A stretch of 37,463 nucleotides of DNA from Ferrovibrio sp. (GCF_029255545.1 NZ_JANLJJ010000025.1:1-37463), one strand, 5' to 3'; positions 16,600 to 25,176 are shown, counted from the first letter of the stretch. Notes: generated by a model from the letters alone, not told the origin. A program made the numbers and translations.

Positions 16600-16615
16600 G
16601 CCCCATCGTCTAGGC
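16591..16615. repeat. 11-bp direct repeat holding both convergent stop codons
   Basis: ATCGTCTAGGC occurs at 16591-16601 and 16605-16615, separated by 3 nt. The first copy contains the TAG stop of the plus-strand ligase; the second contains the CTA that is the TAG stop of the minus-strand reductase. It looks like a small local duplication at a gene junction. Confidence 0.8.
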
Positions 16616-17632
16616 GCCGGGCTTGCCCTTCGAGGTCGAATACTCGAAATGCAGTGGCTGGCCGCCATGCAGCAGCGGATAGATCGCATGTGCCGCTGAA
16701 GCCGCCTCGGCAAAACCGGTGAGGATCAGCTTCAGCTTGCCGGGATAGGTGGCGATGTCGCCGATGGCGAAGATTCCGGGCAGCGAGGTCTGGCAGGTGG
16801 CGGGATCGACCGGCACGTGATGCCGCTCGATCTCCAGACCCCATTGCGCGATGGGGCCAAGCTCGCTACGCAGGCCGAAGAAGGCGAGCAGGGCATCGGC
16901 GGGCAGGCGCTTCGTCTCGCCCTCCAACGATTTAACGACCACCGCCTGCAGCCGGCCGTTCTCGCCTTCCAGCGTGTCGAGCTGGTAGGGCACCACGATG
17001 TCGAGACCCTGGCCGTTCAGAGCACGCAGTCTCGCCACGCTGTCAGGTGCGGCGCGGAACTGGTCGCGGCGGTGCACGAAATCGATATGCGCGGCGATGC
17101 CATGCAGCATCAGGGCCCAGTCGATGGCGGAATCGCCGCCGCCGGCGATCACGATGCGTTTGCCGCGATACTCCTCGGCGCGGCGCACCAGGTATTGTAC
17201 CCCGCTGCCGCCGTGCTGGCCCTCATAGGCCTCGATGCCGGGCAGCGGCGGGCGGTTCGGCCCGAAGGCGCCGGCGCCGGCGGCGATGATCACCGCACGC
17301 GCTTCGATCACGACGCCTTTCGACGTGGTAAGTCGGAAGCCGGCCTCTGCCGGCAGGTGTTCGAGTTTGTCCACTCGCTGGCCCAGATGATAGTCGGGGG
17401 CGAAGGGGGCTGCCTGGGCTTCCAGATTCTCCACCAGACCGGCGCCGGAAATCTTCGGGAAACCCGGAATGTCGTAGATCGGCTTTTCCGGATACAACGC
17501 GCTGCATTGCCCGCCGATGGCGTCCAGCGCATCGATCACATGGCATTTCAGGCCGACCATGCCGCATTCGAACACGGCGAACAGGCCGACCGGGCCTGCG
17601 CCGATCACGGCGATATCGGTTTTGTGGAGCAT
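16610..17632 (-). CDS. Ferredoxin-NADP(+) reductase, thioredoxin-reductase-like (YumC type)
   Basis: Flavoprotein that exchanges electrons between NADPH and ferredoxin or flavodoxin. The 340-aa protein has two Rossmann folds: DIAVIGAGPVGLFAVFECG at residue 6 binds FAD, and IVIAGGGDSAIDWAL in the middle binds NADPH. IGGQCSALYPEKPIYDIPGFP and FAIGDIATYPGKLKLILTGFAEA complete the FAD site. The Cys-x-x-Cys redox pair of thioredoxin reductases is absent, which points to the FNR branch. The start ATG at 17632 fits the family N-terminus, although no strong Shine-Dalgarno is seen. The gene is alone, convergent with the ligase pair. Its upstream region (17633-17911) carries the repeats at 17757-17792. 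Confidence 0.88.
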   Translation of the reverse strand: MLHKTDIAVIGAGPVGLFAVFECGMVGLKCHVIDALDAIGGQCSALYPEKPIYDIPGFPKISGAGLVENLEAQAAPFAPDYHLGQRVDKLEHLPAEAGFRLTTSKGVVIEARAVIIAAGAGAFGPNRPPLPGIEAYEGQHGGSGVQYLVRRAEEYRGKRIVIAGGGDSAIDWALMLHGIAAHIDFVHRRDQFRAAPDSVARLRALNGQGLDIVVPYQLDTLEGENGRLQAVVVKSLEGETKRLPADALLAFFGLRSELGPIAQWGLEIERHHVPVDPATCQTSLPGIFAIGDIATYPGKLKLILTGFAEAASAAHAIYPLLHGGQPLHFEYSTSKGKPGA

Positions 17633-17756
17633 GACAGGACGACTCGCGGGCGGAAGAGGCGGTTTTTTGTAACTTTTTGGGCAGACAGATACCAGTCACG
17701 CCGCGCAAGCTGCTGATCTGACTGCATAATCAGGTTTCCGAAAAACGCCGCTCCGG

Positions 17757-17792
17757 GTTTGGCCGGCCAAACTCGACCAAACTCAGCCAAAC
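17757..17792. promoter_or_regulatory. 16-bp palindrome plus CCAAAC repeats at 10-bp spacing
   Basis: GTTTGGCCGGCCAAAC (17757-17772) is a perfect palindrome. CCAAAC then recurs at 17767, 17777 and 17787, exactly 10 bp apart and so on one face of the helix. The block lies 125 bp upstream of the reductase start in the 279-nt non-coding stretch 17633-17911. It looks like a multi-site operator. A further dyad, GAACA-N4-TGTTC, is at 17855-17868. No clear -35/-10 pair was found in this stretch. Confidence 0.6.
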
Positions 17793-17911
17793 CGGTCCTG
17801 TTTTTCCCAACCGATGCCTGGGATGTGGAAGGAACCGGCTTTCCAGTCGATTTGGAACAAATATGTTCAGAGACGGCTTTGCAAGCGACTGGTGCCCCGT
17901 GGCTGCTGGCC

Positions 17912-18523
17912 TCACCACATGGTCTGGCGGGCGCGCTCGGCCCAGCTCCGATCGTAGTCCTCACCGCCGACGCGCTGCTGGCTCAGGGCGGCCAGGATCT
18001 GGCCGGCGCTGGGCAGGCTGTCCGTCGCCAGGTGCCGGGCCGGATTCCATAATTCGGCGCGGATCACGGCGCGGGCGCACTGGAAATAGACCGCATCCAC
18101 GGTGATTACCGCCACCGAACGGGGGGCCTTCTCTTCCATAGCGAACGAGGCCAGCAGCTCGGGGGCGATGCTGAGCCGGGCCCTGCCGTTGACCCGCAAC
18201 GTGTTACCCAGGCCGGGCAGCAGGAACAGCAGGCCGACGCGGGGGTCCTGCAGGATATTGCGAAGGGAATCGATGCGGTTGTTGCCGCGCCGGTCAGGCA
18301 GCAGCAGGGTCTTTTCGTCGGCCACCCGCACGAAGCCGGGCTTGTCGCCGCGTGGCGAGCAATCCAGACCCTCCGGTCCGGCCGTGGCTAGGACCAGGAA
18401 GGGCGAGGCTTCGATACAGGCCCGGTATTCCGGGGAAATATAATCGATTTCCTTGACGGTGGCGGTTTCCTGCGGAACGCCGTAGAGCGCTTCCAGTTCA
18501 GCGACGGAGGCGATGAAGGTCAT
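17912..18523 (-). CDS. Pyridoxamine 5'-phosphate oxidase-like FMN-binding protein (MSMEG_1061/DR_2398-type)
   Basis: Split-barrel flavoprotein of 203 aa. It begins MTFIASVAELEALYG, followed by a conserved linker (ATVKEIDYISPEYRACIEASPFLVLAT) and the barrel motifs LDCSPRGDKPGFVRV, LLLPDRRGNNRIDSLRNIL, PRVGLLFLLPG, TLRVNGRARL. These match the PPOX-class subfamily annotated from MSMEG_1061, which is thought to use FMN or F420-like cofactors; the substrate is unknown. I chose the ATG at 18523, since the frame upstream lacks family similarity. It ends upstream of the reductase gene's control region on the same strand. The 250-nt gap to the divergent PAS protein (18524-18773) contains only a weak ATTAC/GTAAT dyad. 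Confidence 0.85.
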   Translation of the reverse strand: MTFIASVAELEALYGVPQETATVKEIDYISPEYRACIEASPFLVLATAGPEGLDCSPRGDKPGFVRVADEKTLLLPDRRGNNRIDSLRNILQDPRVGLLFLLPGLGNTLRVNGRARLSIAPELLASFAMEEKAPRSVAVITVDAVYFQCARAVIRAELWNPARHLATDSLPSAGQILAALSQQRVGGEDYDRSWAERARQTMW

Positions 18524-18773
18524 CGGAGGGATCCTGTGGCGGACTGGGAGGGCAGAAGCACTATGCCCCCGTGGGACATGCGCCGGCCATGGATCACGGC
18601 GGAAAAGGTTGGGGGAATTCGGCCACAAGGCATTATCGAAACTTTCGCTTTTTGCGGCAAGATTACCGAATCGTAATTCACGCTTTCGGGCCTGCAGGCT
18701 GTAGAGGATGATTGAGCTGCCGGATGGCGGAATGAGTCCGTGATCACTGCGGCACAGGCGCGAGTTCATCGGG

Positions 18774-19244
18774 ATGATCCAGTTCAGGCAGATGTTCGGC
18801 AATGGCGACAAGGATGGCGTGATCGCGATCAGCCATCCCGACCTGCGTGCCCTGTATGACCTGTGGTTGCAGAAACGCGGCGGCGGTCCGGCGCCGTCGC
18901 GTGGTGATTTCGCGGTTGAGGAATTGCGGCCCTGGCTGGGGCATCTGATGATTATCGATTGCGATGGCGAAGACAGCCGCTACCGCCTCTATGGCACCGA
19001 ATTGGTGCGCATTTTCGGTTTCGACCTGACCGGCCGCAGGGTGGCGGACTGCACCACCCTGATCGGTGACAAACCGATGCTGGAATATCGCGAGATCATT
19101 CGGAGCGCGAAGCCGGTTTATATTTCGCGCGGCAGTCCTTCAGCGCGGGAATTCCTGCTGATGGACAAGCTGGCCCTGCCATTGATGGAAGATGGCAAGG
19201 TTAACAAGATTCTCGCCGCGATCTATCTCTCCGAGACAGACTAG
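18774..19244 (+). CDS. PAS_5-domain protein
   Basis: A stand-alone 156-aa PAS-like sensor of the alphaproteobacterial PAS_5 type. Signature residues are easy to follow: ISHPDLRALYDLWLQKRGGG near residue 19, PSRGDFAVEELRPWLGHLMIIDC, then SRYRLYGTELVRIFGFDLTGRRV, and a C-terminal KLALPLMEDGKVNKILAAIYL strand. There is no output domain, transmembrane segment or signal peptide. It may bind a ligand and act through partners, but no partner gene is adjacent. Starts at 18774 or 18792 are both possible. It is divergent from the PPOX gene and convergent with the MDR oxidoreductase gene. Confidence 0.8.
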   Translation: MIQFRQMFGNGDKDGVIAISHPDLRALYDLWLQKRGGGPAPSRGDFAVEELRPWLGHLMIIDCDGEDSRYRLYGTELVRIFGFDLTGRRVADCTTLIGDKPMLEYREIIRSAKPVYISRGSPSAREFLLMDKLALPLMEDGKVNKILAAIYLSETD

Positions 19245-19265
19245 ACACTCGCGCCTGCCCGTTCG

Positions 19266-20264
19266 TCAGGCCTGCGGCGTGACCAGGATCTTGCCCTTGC
19301 GGCCTTCGCGGGCGGCATGGGCCAGCGCATCCCTGATCCGCTCCAGCGGATAGGTGGCTTCCACCGCGACATGGATGGAGCCATCGGCAACCAGCCTGGT
19401 CAACTCGGTGTAAACATTGCGCATTTCTTCTCCGCCCGCTGTGCTGAACCAGCGCGCCAGCCAGAAGCCGCGTAGGCTAACATCGCGGAATACCACGTCG
19501 CCCGGCGGCATCTCGCAGGGCTGGCCGGACAGCATGCCATAATTCACCACCACGCCGCCTTCGGCCACGGCCTGGGACAGGCGGCCGGTGGCGCTGCCGG
19601 CGACCGCATCGATGGCCAGCTTCGGCAAGGCATCCATGCCTGTGAGGTCGCGCACGCGCAAAGACAGGTCTGGCCCGTCGACCAGAACGCTGTCAGCGCC
19701 CAGCGCGTGCAGTTCGTCGGCGAGTTCGGGCCGGCGCACGACATTGATGCTGCGCAGGCCACGGCGTTTGGCCAGCGCGATCACGCTGTGACCAACGCCG
19801 GAATTGGCCGCGTTCTGCACCACCCAGTCGCCCGGCGTCAGCGTGGCGAAATTCTGCAGCATCAGCAGCGCGGTGGGTGGGTTGACCGTCAGCATGGCCA
19901 GTTGCAGCGGATCGGCGCCCGGCGGCAGGGCAAACAGCCGTGCCGCCTTGGCGATCAGGTTGCTGCGCCAGTTGCCGCGGCCGGCAAACAACAGCAGCAC
20001 GCGATCGCCCTGTTTGAGATGCGTCACGCCGACGCCCACGCTGCGCACGATGCCGACGCCTTCGCCGCCGGCCATCACTGGCAGGGGTGGCGGCGCGGTG
20101 CCGTATTTGCCTTCGAACTGTAGCAGGTCGGCCGGATTGATCGGCGAGGCTTCCACGTCGATCAGGACCTCGCCCGCATTGGGCGCGCCGGGGTCAGGCA
20201 GGTCGATCAGTTCGGCCACTTCATGTGCTTTGCCGAAATGCGAATAGCGGACGGCCTTGATCAT
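19266..20264 (-). CDS. Zinc-independent MDR oxidoreductase (quinone / 2-enoyl reductase-like)
   Basis: Medium-chain dehydrogenase/reductase of 332 aa that should use NADPH. The N-terminal GroES-like domain has GEVLIDVEASPINPADLLQFEGKYG and MAGGEGVGIVRSVG; the nucleotide fold has VVQNAANSGVGHSVIALAKRRGL, where the glycine loop is AANSGVG. It lacks the catalytic-zinc Cys/His set of alcohol dehydrogenases. AANSGVG and the NPADLLQFEGKYG region resemble the mitochondrial trans-2-enoyl-CoA reductase (MECR/ETR) branch, so reduction of 2-enoyl thioesters or quinones is likely. GGAGAAAC precedes the ATG. The gene is divergent from the chemoreceptor operon, with 221 nt between starts. Confidence 0.84.
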   Translation of the reverse strand: MIKAVRYSHFGKAHEVAELIDLPDPGAPNAGEVLIDVEASPINPADLLQFEGKYGTAPPPLPVMAGGEGVGIVRSVGVGVTHLKQGDRVLLLFAGRGNWRSNLIAKAARLFALPPGADPLQLAMLTVNPPTALLMLQNFATLTPGDWVVQNAANSGVGHSVIALAKRRGLRSINVVRRPELADELHALGADSVLVDGPDLSLRVRDLTGMDALPKLAIDAVAGSATGRLSQAVAEGGVVVNYGMLSGQPCEMPPGDVVFRDVSLRGFWLARWFSTAGGEEMRNVYTELTRLVADGSIHVAVEATYPLERIRDALAHAAREGRKGKILVTPQA

Positions 20265-20426
20265 GGTGTTTCTCCTCCCGTTGCTGGCACGGGCCGGTCA
20301 ACGTATTCGTTAATTTTAGGCAGCCACGCGAGCAGGAAACCAGTGCCGGGATTGGCGCATCGGGATTACAGATTTGTAACTAATTGATATAACTAAATAA
20401 AAACCTGTCGATCCGCACTCATAATG

Positions 20427-20436
20427 TGTACGTACA
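20427..20436. promoter_or_regulatory. Short palindrome in the chemoreceptor upstream region
   Basis: TGTACGTACA is a perfect 10-bp palindrome in the 221-nt gap between the divergent oxidoreductase and chemoreceptor genes. An AT-rich patch (20364-20403) with TATAAC lies just upstream and is the likeliest promoter area, although the -35 is poor. A small GC hairpin (CCGGC/GCCGG) lies between the palindrome and the start codon. Confidence 0.35.
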
Positions 20437-20485
20437 AGCTGCACTGCCGGCGCCCCGCCGGACGACAGCTAAATGGAGAATATCA

Positions 20486-22339
20486 ATGTTCCAGTTTTCG
20501 GGTGCGTCGGCGAGCAGCGATCTGCGGGCCCAGTTCGACGCCATCAACAAGGCGCAGGCGGTGATCGAATTCACCCTGGACGGTAAAATCCTGCATGCCA
20601 ACGAGAATTTCCTCAAGGCGCTGGGTTACACACTGGATGAGATCAAGGGGCAGCATCACAGCCTGTTCGTCGAGCCAGCCTATCGCGCCAGCGCCGAGTA
20701 TCGCGAATTCTGGGCCAAGTTGGGCCGCGGCGAATATGACGCCAACCAGTACAAGCGCATCGGCAAGGGCGGCAAGGAAGTCTGGATCCAGGCCAGCTAC
20801 AACCCGATCTTCGACAAGCGCGGCAAGCCTTACAAGGTGGTGAAGTTCGCCACCGACGTCACCGAGCAGAAGATGCAACTGGCCAATTACGAGGGCCAGC
20901 TTGCCGCCATCAACAAGGCGCAGGCGGTGATCGAATTCACCCTGGACGGTAAAATCCTGCATGCCAACGAGAATTTCCTCAAGGCGCTGGGTTACACACT
21001 GGATGAGATCAAGGGGCAGCATCACAGCCTGTTCGTCGAGCCAGCCTATCGCGCCAGCGCCGAGTATCGCGAATTCTGGGCCAAGTTGGGCCGCGGCGAA
21101 TATGACGCCAACCAGTACAAGCGCATCGGCAAGGGCGGCAAGGAAGTCTGGATCCAGGCCAGCTACAATCCAATCGTGGATGCCAATGGCCGGCCCTACA
21201 AGGTGGTGAAATACGCTACCGACATCACGGCGCAGACCAAGGCGGCCCAGATGATGCAACTGGCCGTGCAGCAGGTGCAGGCCGTGGTGGAGGCCACCAA
21301 GGCCAATGATCTGACGCAGCGTATCGACCTGGAGGGCAAGGGTGGCGAAATCCGTTCGCTCTGCGAAGGCGTCAATGACTTGGTCGAGGCGATGAGCGAC
21401 ATCATCGGCGGCATCCGCGAAGCGTCTGAAACAATCGCGGCGGCCTCGGCCGAGATTTCCACTGGCAGCCAGGACTTGGCCAGCCGCACGGAATCGCAGG
21501 CGGCCAGCATTGAGGAAACCGCCGCGTCGATGCACGAGGTCACCACGACGGTGAAGCAGAATGCCGACAATGCCCAGGCCGCCAACCAGTTGGCCACGGC
21601 GGCACGCGATACGGCAGAAAAGGGTGGCAATGTGGTGCGCGATGCCGTGGTCGCAGTCAACGAAATCGAAAGCAGCGCGCAGAAGATTTCCGACATCATC
21701 GGTCTGATCGACGAGATCGCCTTCCAGACCAACCTGCTGGCGCTGAACGCCTCGGTGGAAGCCGCCCGCGCCGGCGAGGCTGGCAAGGGCTTTGCCGTGG
21801 TGGCGCAGGAAGTGCGCGCCCTGGCGCAGCGCTCGGCCAATGCCAGCAAGGACATCAAGGCGCTGATCCAGACCTCGAACAGCCAGGTCAAGAGCGGCGC
21901 GGCTTTGGTCAACCAGGCCGGCACGTCGCTGACCGAAATTGTCGGCGCGATCAAGAAGGTGAGCGATATCGTGGCCGAGATCGCCGCTGCTAGCCGCGAA
22001 CAGGCCTCGGGTCTGGAGCAGATCAACACGGCGGTTGGCCAGATGGACGAGATGACCCAGCGCAATGGCGCCCTGGTGGAAGAAACCTCGGCCTCGGCCC
22101 AGTCGCTGTCCAACCAAGCCGAGGAGCTGGCGACCCTGGTGCAGCGCTACAAGGTCAAAGGCCAGGGCCATCTGGCGCGCGCCGCTGCCGCGCCGGCCGC
22201 CCGGCCGTTGTCCAAGATGGCGTCGCTCAAGGTGGTGGCCGAAAAGCGCCCATCGGCGAAGCCCGTTGTGGTGAAGTCCGCGGCCGCACAGGGCAATACC
22301 ATGGCGAAAGCCGAGGCCGATACCTGGGAGCAGTTCTGA
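20486..22339 (+). CDS. Soluble methyl-accepting chemotaxis protein with two PAS domains
   Basis: Cytoplasmic chemoreceptor of 617 aa with no signal peptide or transmembrane segment. Two PAS domains (about residues 18-135 and 140-257) each carry [17 protein letters not shown] and [11 protein letters not shown]; they probably sense an internal ligand or redox state. A HAMP-like linker follows, then the long coiled-coil signalling domain. Its CheA/CheW-binding tip [22 protein letters not shown] lies near 405-430, flanked by Glu/Gln-rich methylation helices. The C-terminus ends DTWEQF, resembling the xWxxF docking pentapeptide for CheR/CheB. The start ATG has GGAG 10 nt upstream. Overlap with cheW (stop TGA and start ATG share a base) implies coupled synthesis. 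The stimulus is unknown; BdlA/Aer-type cytosolic receptors are the nearest analogues. Confidence 0.92.
   Translation: MFQFSGASASSDLRAQFDAINKAQAVIEFTLDGKILHANENFLKALGYTLDEIKGQHHSLFVEPAYRASAEYREFWAKLGRGEYDANQYKRIGKGGKEVWIQASYNPIFDKRGKPYKVVKFATDVTEQKMQLANYEGQLAAINKAQAVIEFTLDGKILHANENFLKALGYTLDEIKGQHHSLFVEPAYRASAEYREFWAKLGRGEYDANQYKRIGKGGKEVWIQASYNPIVDANGRPYKVVKYATDITAQTKAAQMMQLAVQQVQAVVEATKANDLTQRIDLEGKGGEIRSLCEGVNDLVEAMSDIIGGIREASETIAAASAEISTGSQDLASRTESQAASIEETAASMHEVTTTVKQNADNAQAANQLATAARDTAEKGGNVVRDAVVAVNEIESSAQKISDIIGLIDEIAFQTNLLALNASVEAARAGEAGKGFAVVAQEVRALAQRSANASKDIKALIQTSNSQVKSGAALVNQAGTSLTEIVGAIKKVSDIVAEIAAASREQASGLEQINTAVGQMDEMTQRNGALVEETSASAQSLSNQAEELATLVQRYKVKGQGHLARAAAAPAARPLSKMASLKVVAEKRPSAKPVVVKSAAAQGNTMAKAEADTWEQF
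20539..21168 (+). repeat. Perfect 264-bp duplication within the chemoreceptor gene
   Basis: Bases 20539-20802 recur without a difference at 20905-21168, a period of 366 bp (122 codons). Each copy encodes the core of one PAS domain (residues about 19-105 and 141-227). Flanking PAS segments are clearly diverged, for example [16 protein letters not shown] against [16 protein letters not shown]. Identity extends through synonymous positions, which implies recent gene conversion or duplication. Confidence 0.95.
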
Positions 22340-22839
22340 TGGATGCGCTGGTCGCAACCGATACCGCTGACACGAGCAATGCCGTGCGGGAGTATCTAAC
22401 CTTCGCCGCCGCCGGACAGGAATACGGCATTGACATCCTTAGCGTGCGGGAAATCCGTGGCTGGACGGTGGAGACGCCGCTGCCCAACAGTCCGGCCGCG
22501 GTGCGCGGTATCATCAATCTGCGTGGTCAGGTCGTGCCGATCTACGATCTGCGTATCCGGCTCGGCGCCGAACGCAGCACGCCGAGCGCCATCCATGTGG
22601 TGATTGTGGTGGAAGCCGCCAGCGGGTTCTACGGCCTGCTGGTGGATGCGGTATCCGACATCCTCTCGGTTGCCGACCGTGAGCTGCAGCCGGTGCCGCA
22701 GACCGGCATGGATGCCGACCATGCCTTCCTCACCGCGCTGTTGGCGCGCGACGACCGCATGGTGTCGCTGCTTGATCTCGACCTTCTGGTCGGGGCCGCC
22801 GCCAGTATTGGTGGCGAGCAAAAGTTGATCGCCGCCTGA
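22339..22839 (+). CDS. cheW: CheW chemotaxis coupling protein
   Basis: Adaptor of 166 aa that bridges chemoreceptors and the CheA kinase. Typical CheW features: REYLTFAAAGQEYGIDILSVREIRG near residue 17, PNSPAAVRGIINLRGQVVPIYDLRIRLG in the middle, and FYGLLVDAVSDILSV towards the end. The ATG overlaps the chemoreceptor stop by one base. A dedicated receptor-CheW pair suggests that this CheW recruits this receptor to a signalling array, but no cheA, cheY, cheR or cheB is in the window. A strong terminator follows directly, so the transcript ends here. Confidence 0.93.
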   Translation: MDALVATDTADTSNAVREYLTFAAAGQEYGIDILSVREIRGWTVETPLPNSPAAVRGIINLRGQVVPIYDLRIRLGAERSTPSAIHVVIVVEAASGFYGLLVDAVSDILSVADRELQPVPQTGMDADHAFLTALLARDDRMVSLLDLDLLVGAAASIGGEQKLIAA

Positions 22840-22864
22840 CGCCATCGACGGCAACGCATGAAAG

Positions 22865-22894
22865 AAAAGAGCGTCTGGCGGCGCTCTTTTTTTT
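22865..22894. terminator. Bidirectional intrinsic terminator between cheW and comM
   Basis: AAAAGAGCG (22865-22873) and CGCTCTTTT (22882-22890) form a 9-bp stem with an 8-nt loop, followed by four more Ts. On the other strand the same stem is followed by T-rich sequence, so it can also stop transcription from the convergent comM gene, whose stop codon lies in the T-run. Confidence 0.9.
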
Positions 22895-24440
22895 ATCGCA
22901 CGAAAGCCAGCCTCCGATAACTCAGGGCCTCGGCCACATGTGGCCGGCGTACGCCCTCGGCACCTTCCAGGTCGGCCAGGGTACGCGCCACGCGCAGCAC
23001 GCGGTGATAGCCGCGCGCGGTGAGGTGCATGGCGCTGGCCGCTTGGGTCAGCAGATCGCGGCCCGATGAATCCAGCATGGCGATACGTTCCAGCAATTCA
23101 CCATCGACTTCGGCGTTGGTGCGCACGATGCGGCGCCCGTCGCGCGACAGGCCGCCACTGCCAGTGTGGGCATAGCGGTTGCGCTGGACCTCACGCGCCA
23201 GTGCCACGCGGGCGGCCACGGTGACGGAGTCTTCCGCCGCCGGAGGCGCGCCCAGATCCGCCGGGCTGACGGCAGGCACCTCCAGCGTGATGTCGATGCG
23301 ATCCAGCAAAGGGCCGGATAGACGCGCCTGATATTCGCCGGCGCATTTCGGCGCGCGACTGCAGGCCAGCGCCGGATCGTCGAGATGGCCGCAGCGGCAG
23401 GGGTTCATCGCCGCGACCAACTGGATGCGAGCCGGGTAGCTGACATGGGCATTGGCACGCGCCACCACCGCCTGGCCGGTTTCCAGCGGCTGGCGCAGGG
23501 CGTCCAGCGCTTGGCGATTGAATTCGGGCAGTTCGTCGAGGAACAGCACGCCGAGATGCGCGAGGCTGACCTCGCCGGGCCTGGCGCGCAGGCCGCCACC
23601 GATCAGGGCTGCCATCGAGGCGGAATGATGCGGGCTGCGAAAAGGCCTCCGCCGGGTGAGTTGTCCTTCGTTGATCTGGCCGGCCAGCGAGGCGATCATG
23701 CTCACCTCAAGAATCTCGCCGGCATCCAGCGGTGGCAGGATGCCGGGCAGGCGCTGGGCCAGCATCGACTTGCCGGCGCCGGGCGGACCGATGAACAGGA
23801 GGTTATGCGCACCGGCGGCGGCGATCTCAAGCGCGCGCTTGGCGCTTTCCTGGCCCTTGATGTCGCGCAGGTCGGGGATCGTCTCATTGGCGATCTCGAC
23901 GGTGCGGGCGGTCGGTGGCGGCAGCACCTGGCTGCCGCGGAAATGGTTGATCAACGCGAGCAGCGACGGTGCCGCCAGCACGCGCCCGGCATCGCCGGCC
24001 CAGGCTGCTTCGCTGCCCTGGGCAGCGGGGCAGATCAGGCCGTGATCCTCGCCATGGGCGGCTATCGCCGCCGGCAGCACGCCGCTGACCGCGCCGAGCG
24101 CGCCATCGAGCCCGAGTTCGCCCAGCGCCACGAAACCCTCCAGCGCATCGGGCGGCAGCACATTCATGGCGCTGAGCAGCGCCAGCGCGATGGGCAGGTC
24201 GTAATGGCTGCCTTCCTTTGGCAGGTCGGCCGGGGCGAGGTTGACGGTGATGCGTTTGGGCGGCAACGCCAGGCCGAGCGCGCCGAGCGCGCCGCGCACG
24301 CGTTCCCGGCTTTCGCCGACCGCCTTGTCGGCTAGGCCGACCACGGCAAAGGCCGGCAGGCCATTGGAGAGTTGCACCTGAACGTCAATGGGCATCACCT
24401 CGATGCCCTGAAACGCCACGGTTCTGCAGCGCGCGACCAT
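22893..24440 (-). CDS. comM: YifB/ComM family AAA+ ATPase (Mg-chelatase-like)
   Basis: ComM is a hexameric branch-migration helicase that helps integrate single-stranded DNA during natural transformation; the family is widespread in non-competent bacteria as YifB. The 515-aa product has the Lon-like N-terminal domain (GLPAFAVVGLADKAVGESRERVRGA), a linker, Walker A GPPGAGKSMLAQRLPG near residue 218, the ComM motif RPFRSPHHSASMAALIGGG, Walker B LGVLFLDELPEF, AMNPCRCGH and a nearby Cys pair (zinc ribbon), then sensor RLSGPLLDRIDI. Full length is normal. Its promoter must lie in the 118-nt gap upstream (24441-24558), where nothing stands out. Confidence 0.92.
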   Translation of the reverse strand: MVARCRTVAFQGIEVMPIDVQVQLSNGLPAFAVVGLADKAVGESRERVRGALGALGLALPPKRITVNLAPADLPKEGSHYDLPIALALLSAMNVLPPDALEGFVALGELGLDGALGAVSGVLPAAIAAHGEDHGLICPAAQGSEAAWAGDAGRVLAAPSLLALINHFRGSQVLPPPTARTVEIANETIPDLRDIKGQESAKRALEIAAAGAHNLLFIGPPGAGKSMLAQRLPGILPPLDAGEILEVSMIASLAGQINEGQLTRRRPFRSPHHSASMAALIGGGLRARPGEVSLAHLGVLFLDELPEFNRQALDALRQPLETGQAVVARANAHVSYPARIQLVAAMNPCRCGHLDDPALACSRAPKCAGEYQARLSGPLLDRIDITLEVPAVSPADLGAPPAAEDSVTVAARVALAREVQRNRYAHTGSGGLSRDGRRIVRTNAEVDGELLERIAMLDSSGRDLLTQAASAMHLTARGYHRVLRVARTLADLEGAEGVRRPHVAEALSYRRLAFVR

Positions 24441-24558
24441 GCCCAGTTTTTCCGATGCGGTTTAATCCGACCTCGGGAATCGGTACGATCATTCACCAGA
24501 GATTGCAAATTCTATTTATGTTCCGCAGCGGAAATCCGCAATGGTAGCCGATCACGCT

Positions 24559-25077
24559 TCAGGGCAGGATGCGGCGGAAAATGCCGTCGCGGCGGATCAG
24601 GGCATGCCAGAGCGCGGCGGCGACATGCAGCACCAGCAGGATCAGGAACAGCTTGGCCGCAGGTCCATGGAGGCTTTCCGCCACCTCATGCAGCCAGGAT
24701 AATGGAAACAGCGGCGGCAGCGCGAACAGGCCCAGCACCGAAACGGCACGCTGGCCAGCCAGGATCGCGACCAGGCCGCTCAGGGGCAGGATCAGCATGA
24801 CGGCATAGAGCAGCAGATGCGTCACCCGGGCCAGCCGCAACTCCCAGACCGGTGTCTGGGCGGGCAGCGGCGGCAGGCTGCGCACGCGAATCGCGATGCG
24901 CGGCAGCACCAGCGCCGCCAGGATCAGCCCGGCCAGGATATGCCAGCCCATGACACCCATTTTCTCGGGCCCGCGCGGCAGGTCTTCCATCACCTCGCCG
25001 AGGATGAAGGCGGCTGCCATCGCGGGGAAAATCAGCCAGTGCAGCAGGATCAGGGCAAGCGGATAGCGGGTCGGCAT
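24559..25077 (-). CDS. Cytochrome b561 family protein
   Basis: Di-haem b-type cytochrome of the inner membrane, probably passing electrons between quinol and a periplasmic acceptor (superoxide in E. coli CybB). The 172-aa protein has four hydrophobic segments and a full set of candidate axial ligands: His13 in helix 1, His46 in GWHILAG, His87 before helix 3 and His137/His151/His158 near helix 4. The N-terminus ALILLHWLIFPAM is characteristic. It is on the same strand as comM but separated by 118 nt. No catalase or YceI gene, common partners, is adjacent. The electron donor and acceptor are not evident. Confidence 0.88.
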   Translation of the reverse strand: MPTRYPLALILLHWLIFPAMAAAFILGEVMEDLPRGPEKMGVMGWHILAGLILAALVLPRIAIRVRSLPPLPAQTPVWELRLARVTHLLLYAVMLILPLSGLVAILAGQRAVSVLGLFALPPLFPLSWLHEVAESLHGPAAKLFLILLVLHVAAALWHALIRRDGIFRRILP

Positions 25078-25176
25078 GGCAGGGGCTCCTGGGGAAGGAC
25101 AGGGTCATCTTATGCACGCCGGGAGAGGCGATTCCCTGCGCTGGATCAAGGATGCCCGGTTTTGCTGTCCGCCACC

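Noticed and set aside
17855-17868. GAACA-N4-TGTTC dyad as a LexA box
   Set aside because: The alphaproteobacterial LexA box is a direct repeat GTTC-N7-GTTC and the Gram-positive one has a different spacing; this site fits neither. It is kept only as a generic dyad.
17605-17964. Reading frame overlapping the reductase start region on the minus strand
   Set aside because: No ribosome-binding site, no family features and it covers the palindrome and repeat block, so it is taken as non-coding.
20483-22357. Long open frame (624 codons) antisense to the chemoreceptor gene
   Set aside because: It is the complement of a well-supported gene; high GC third positions keep the opposite strand open, and the translation is His/Leu/Gly-biased without a domain.
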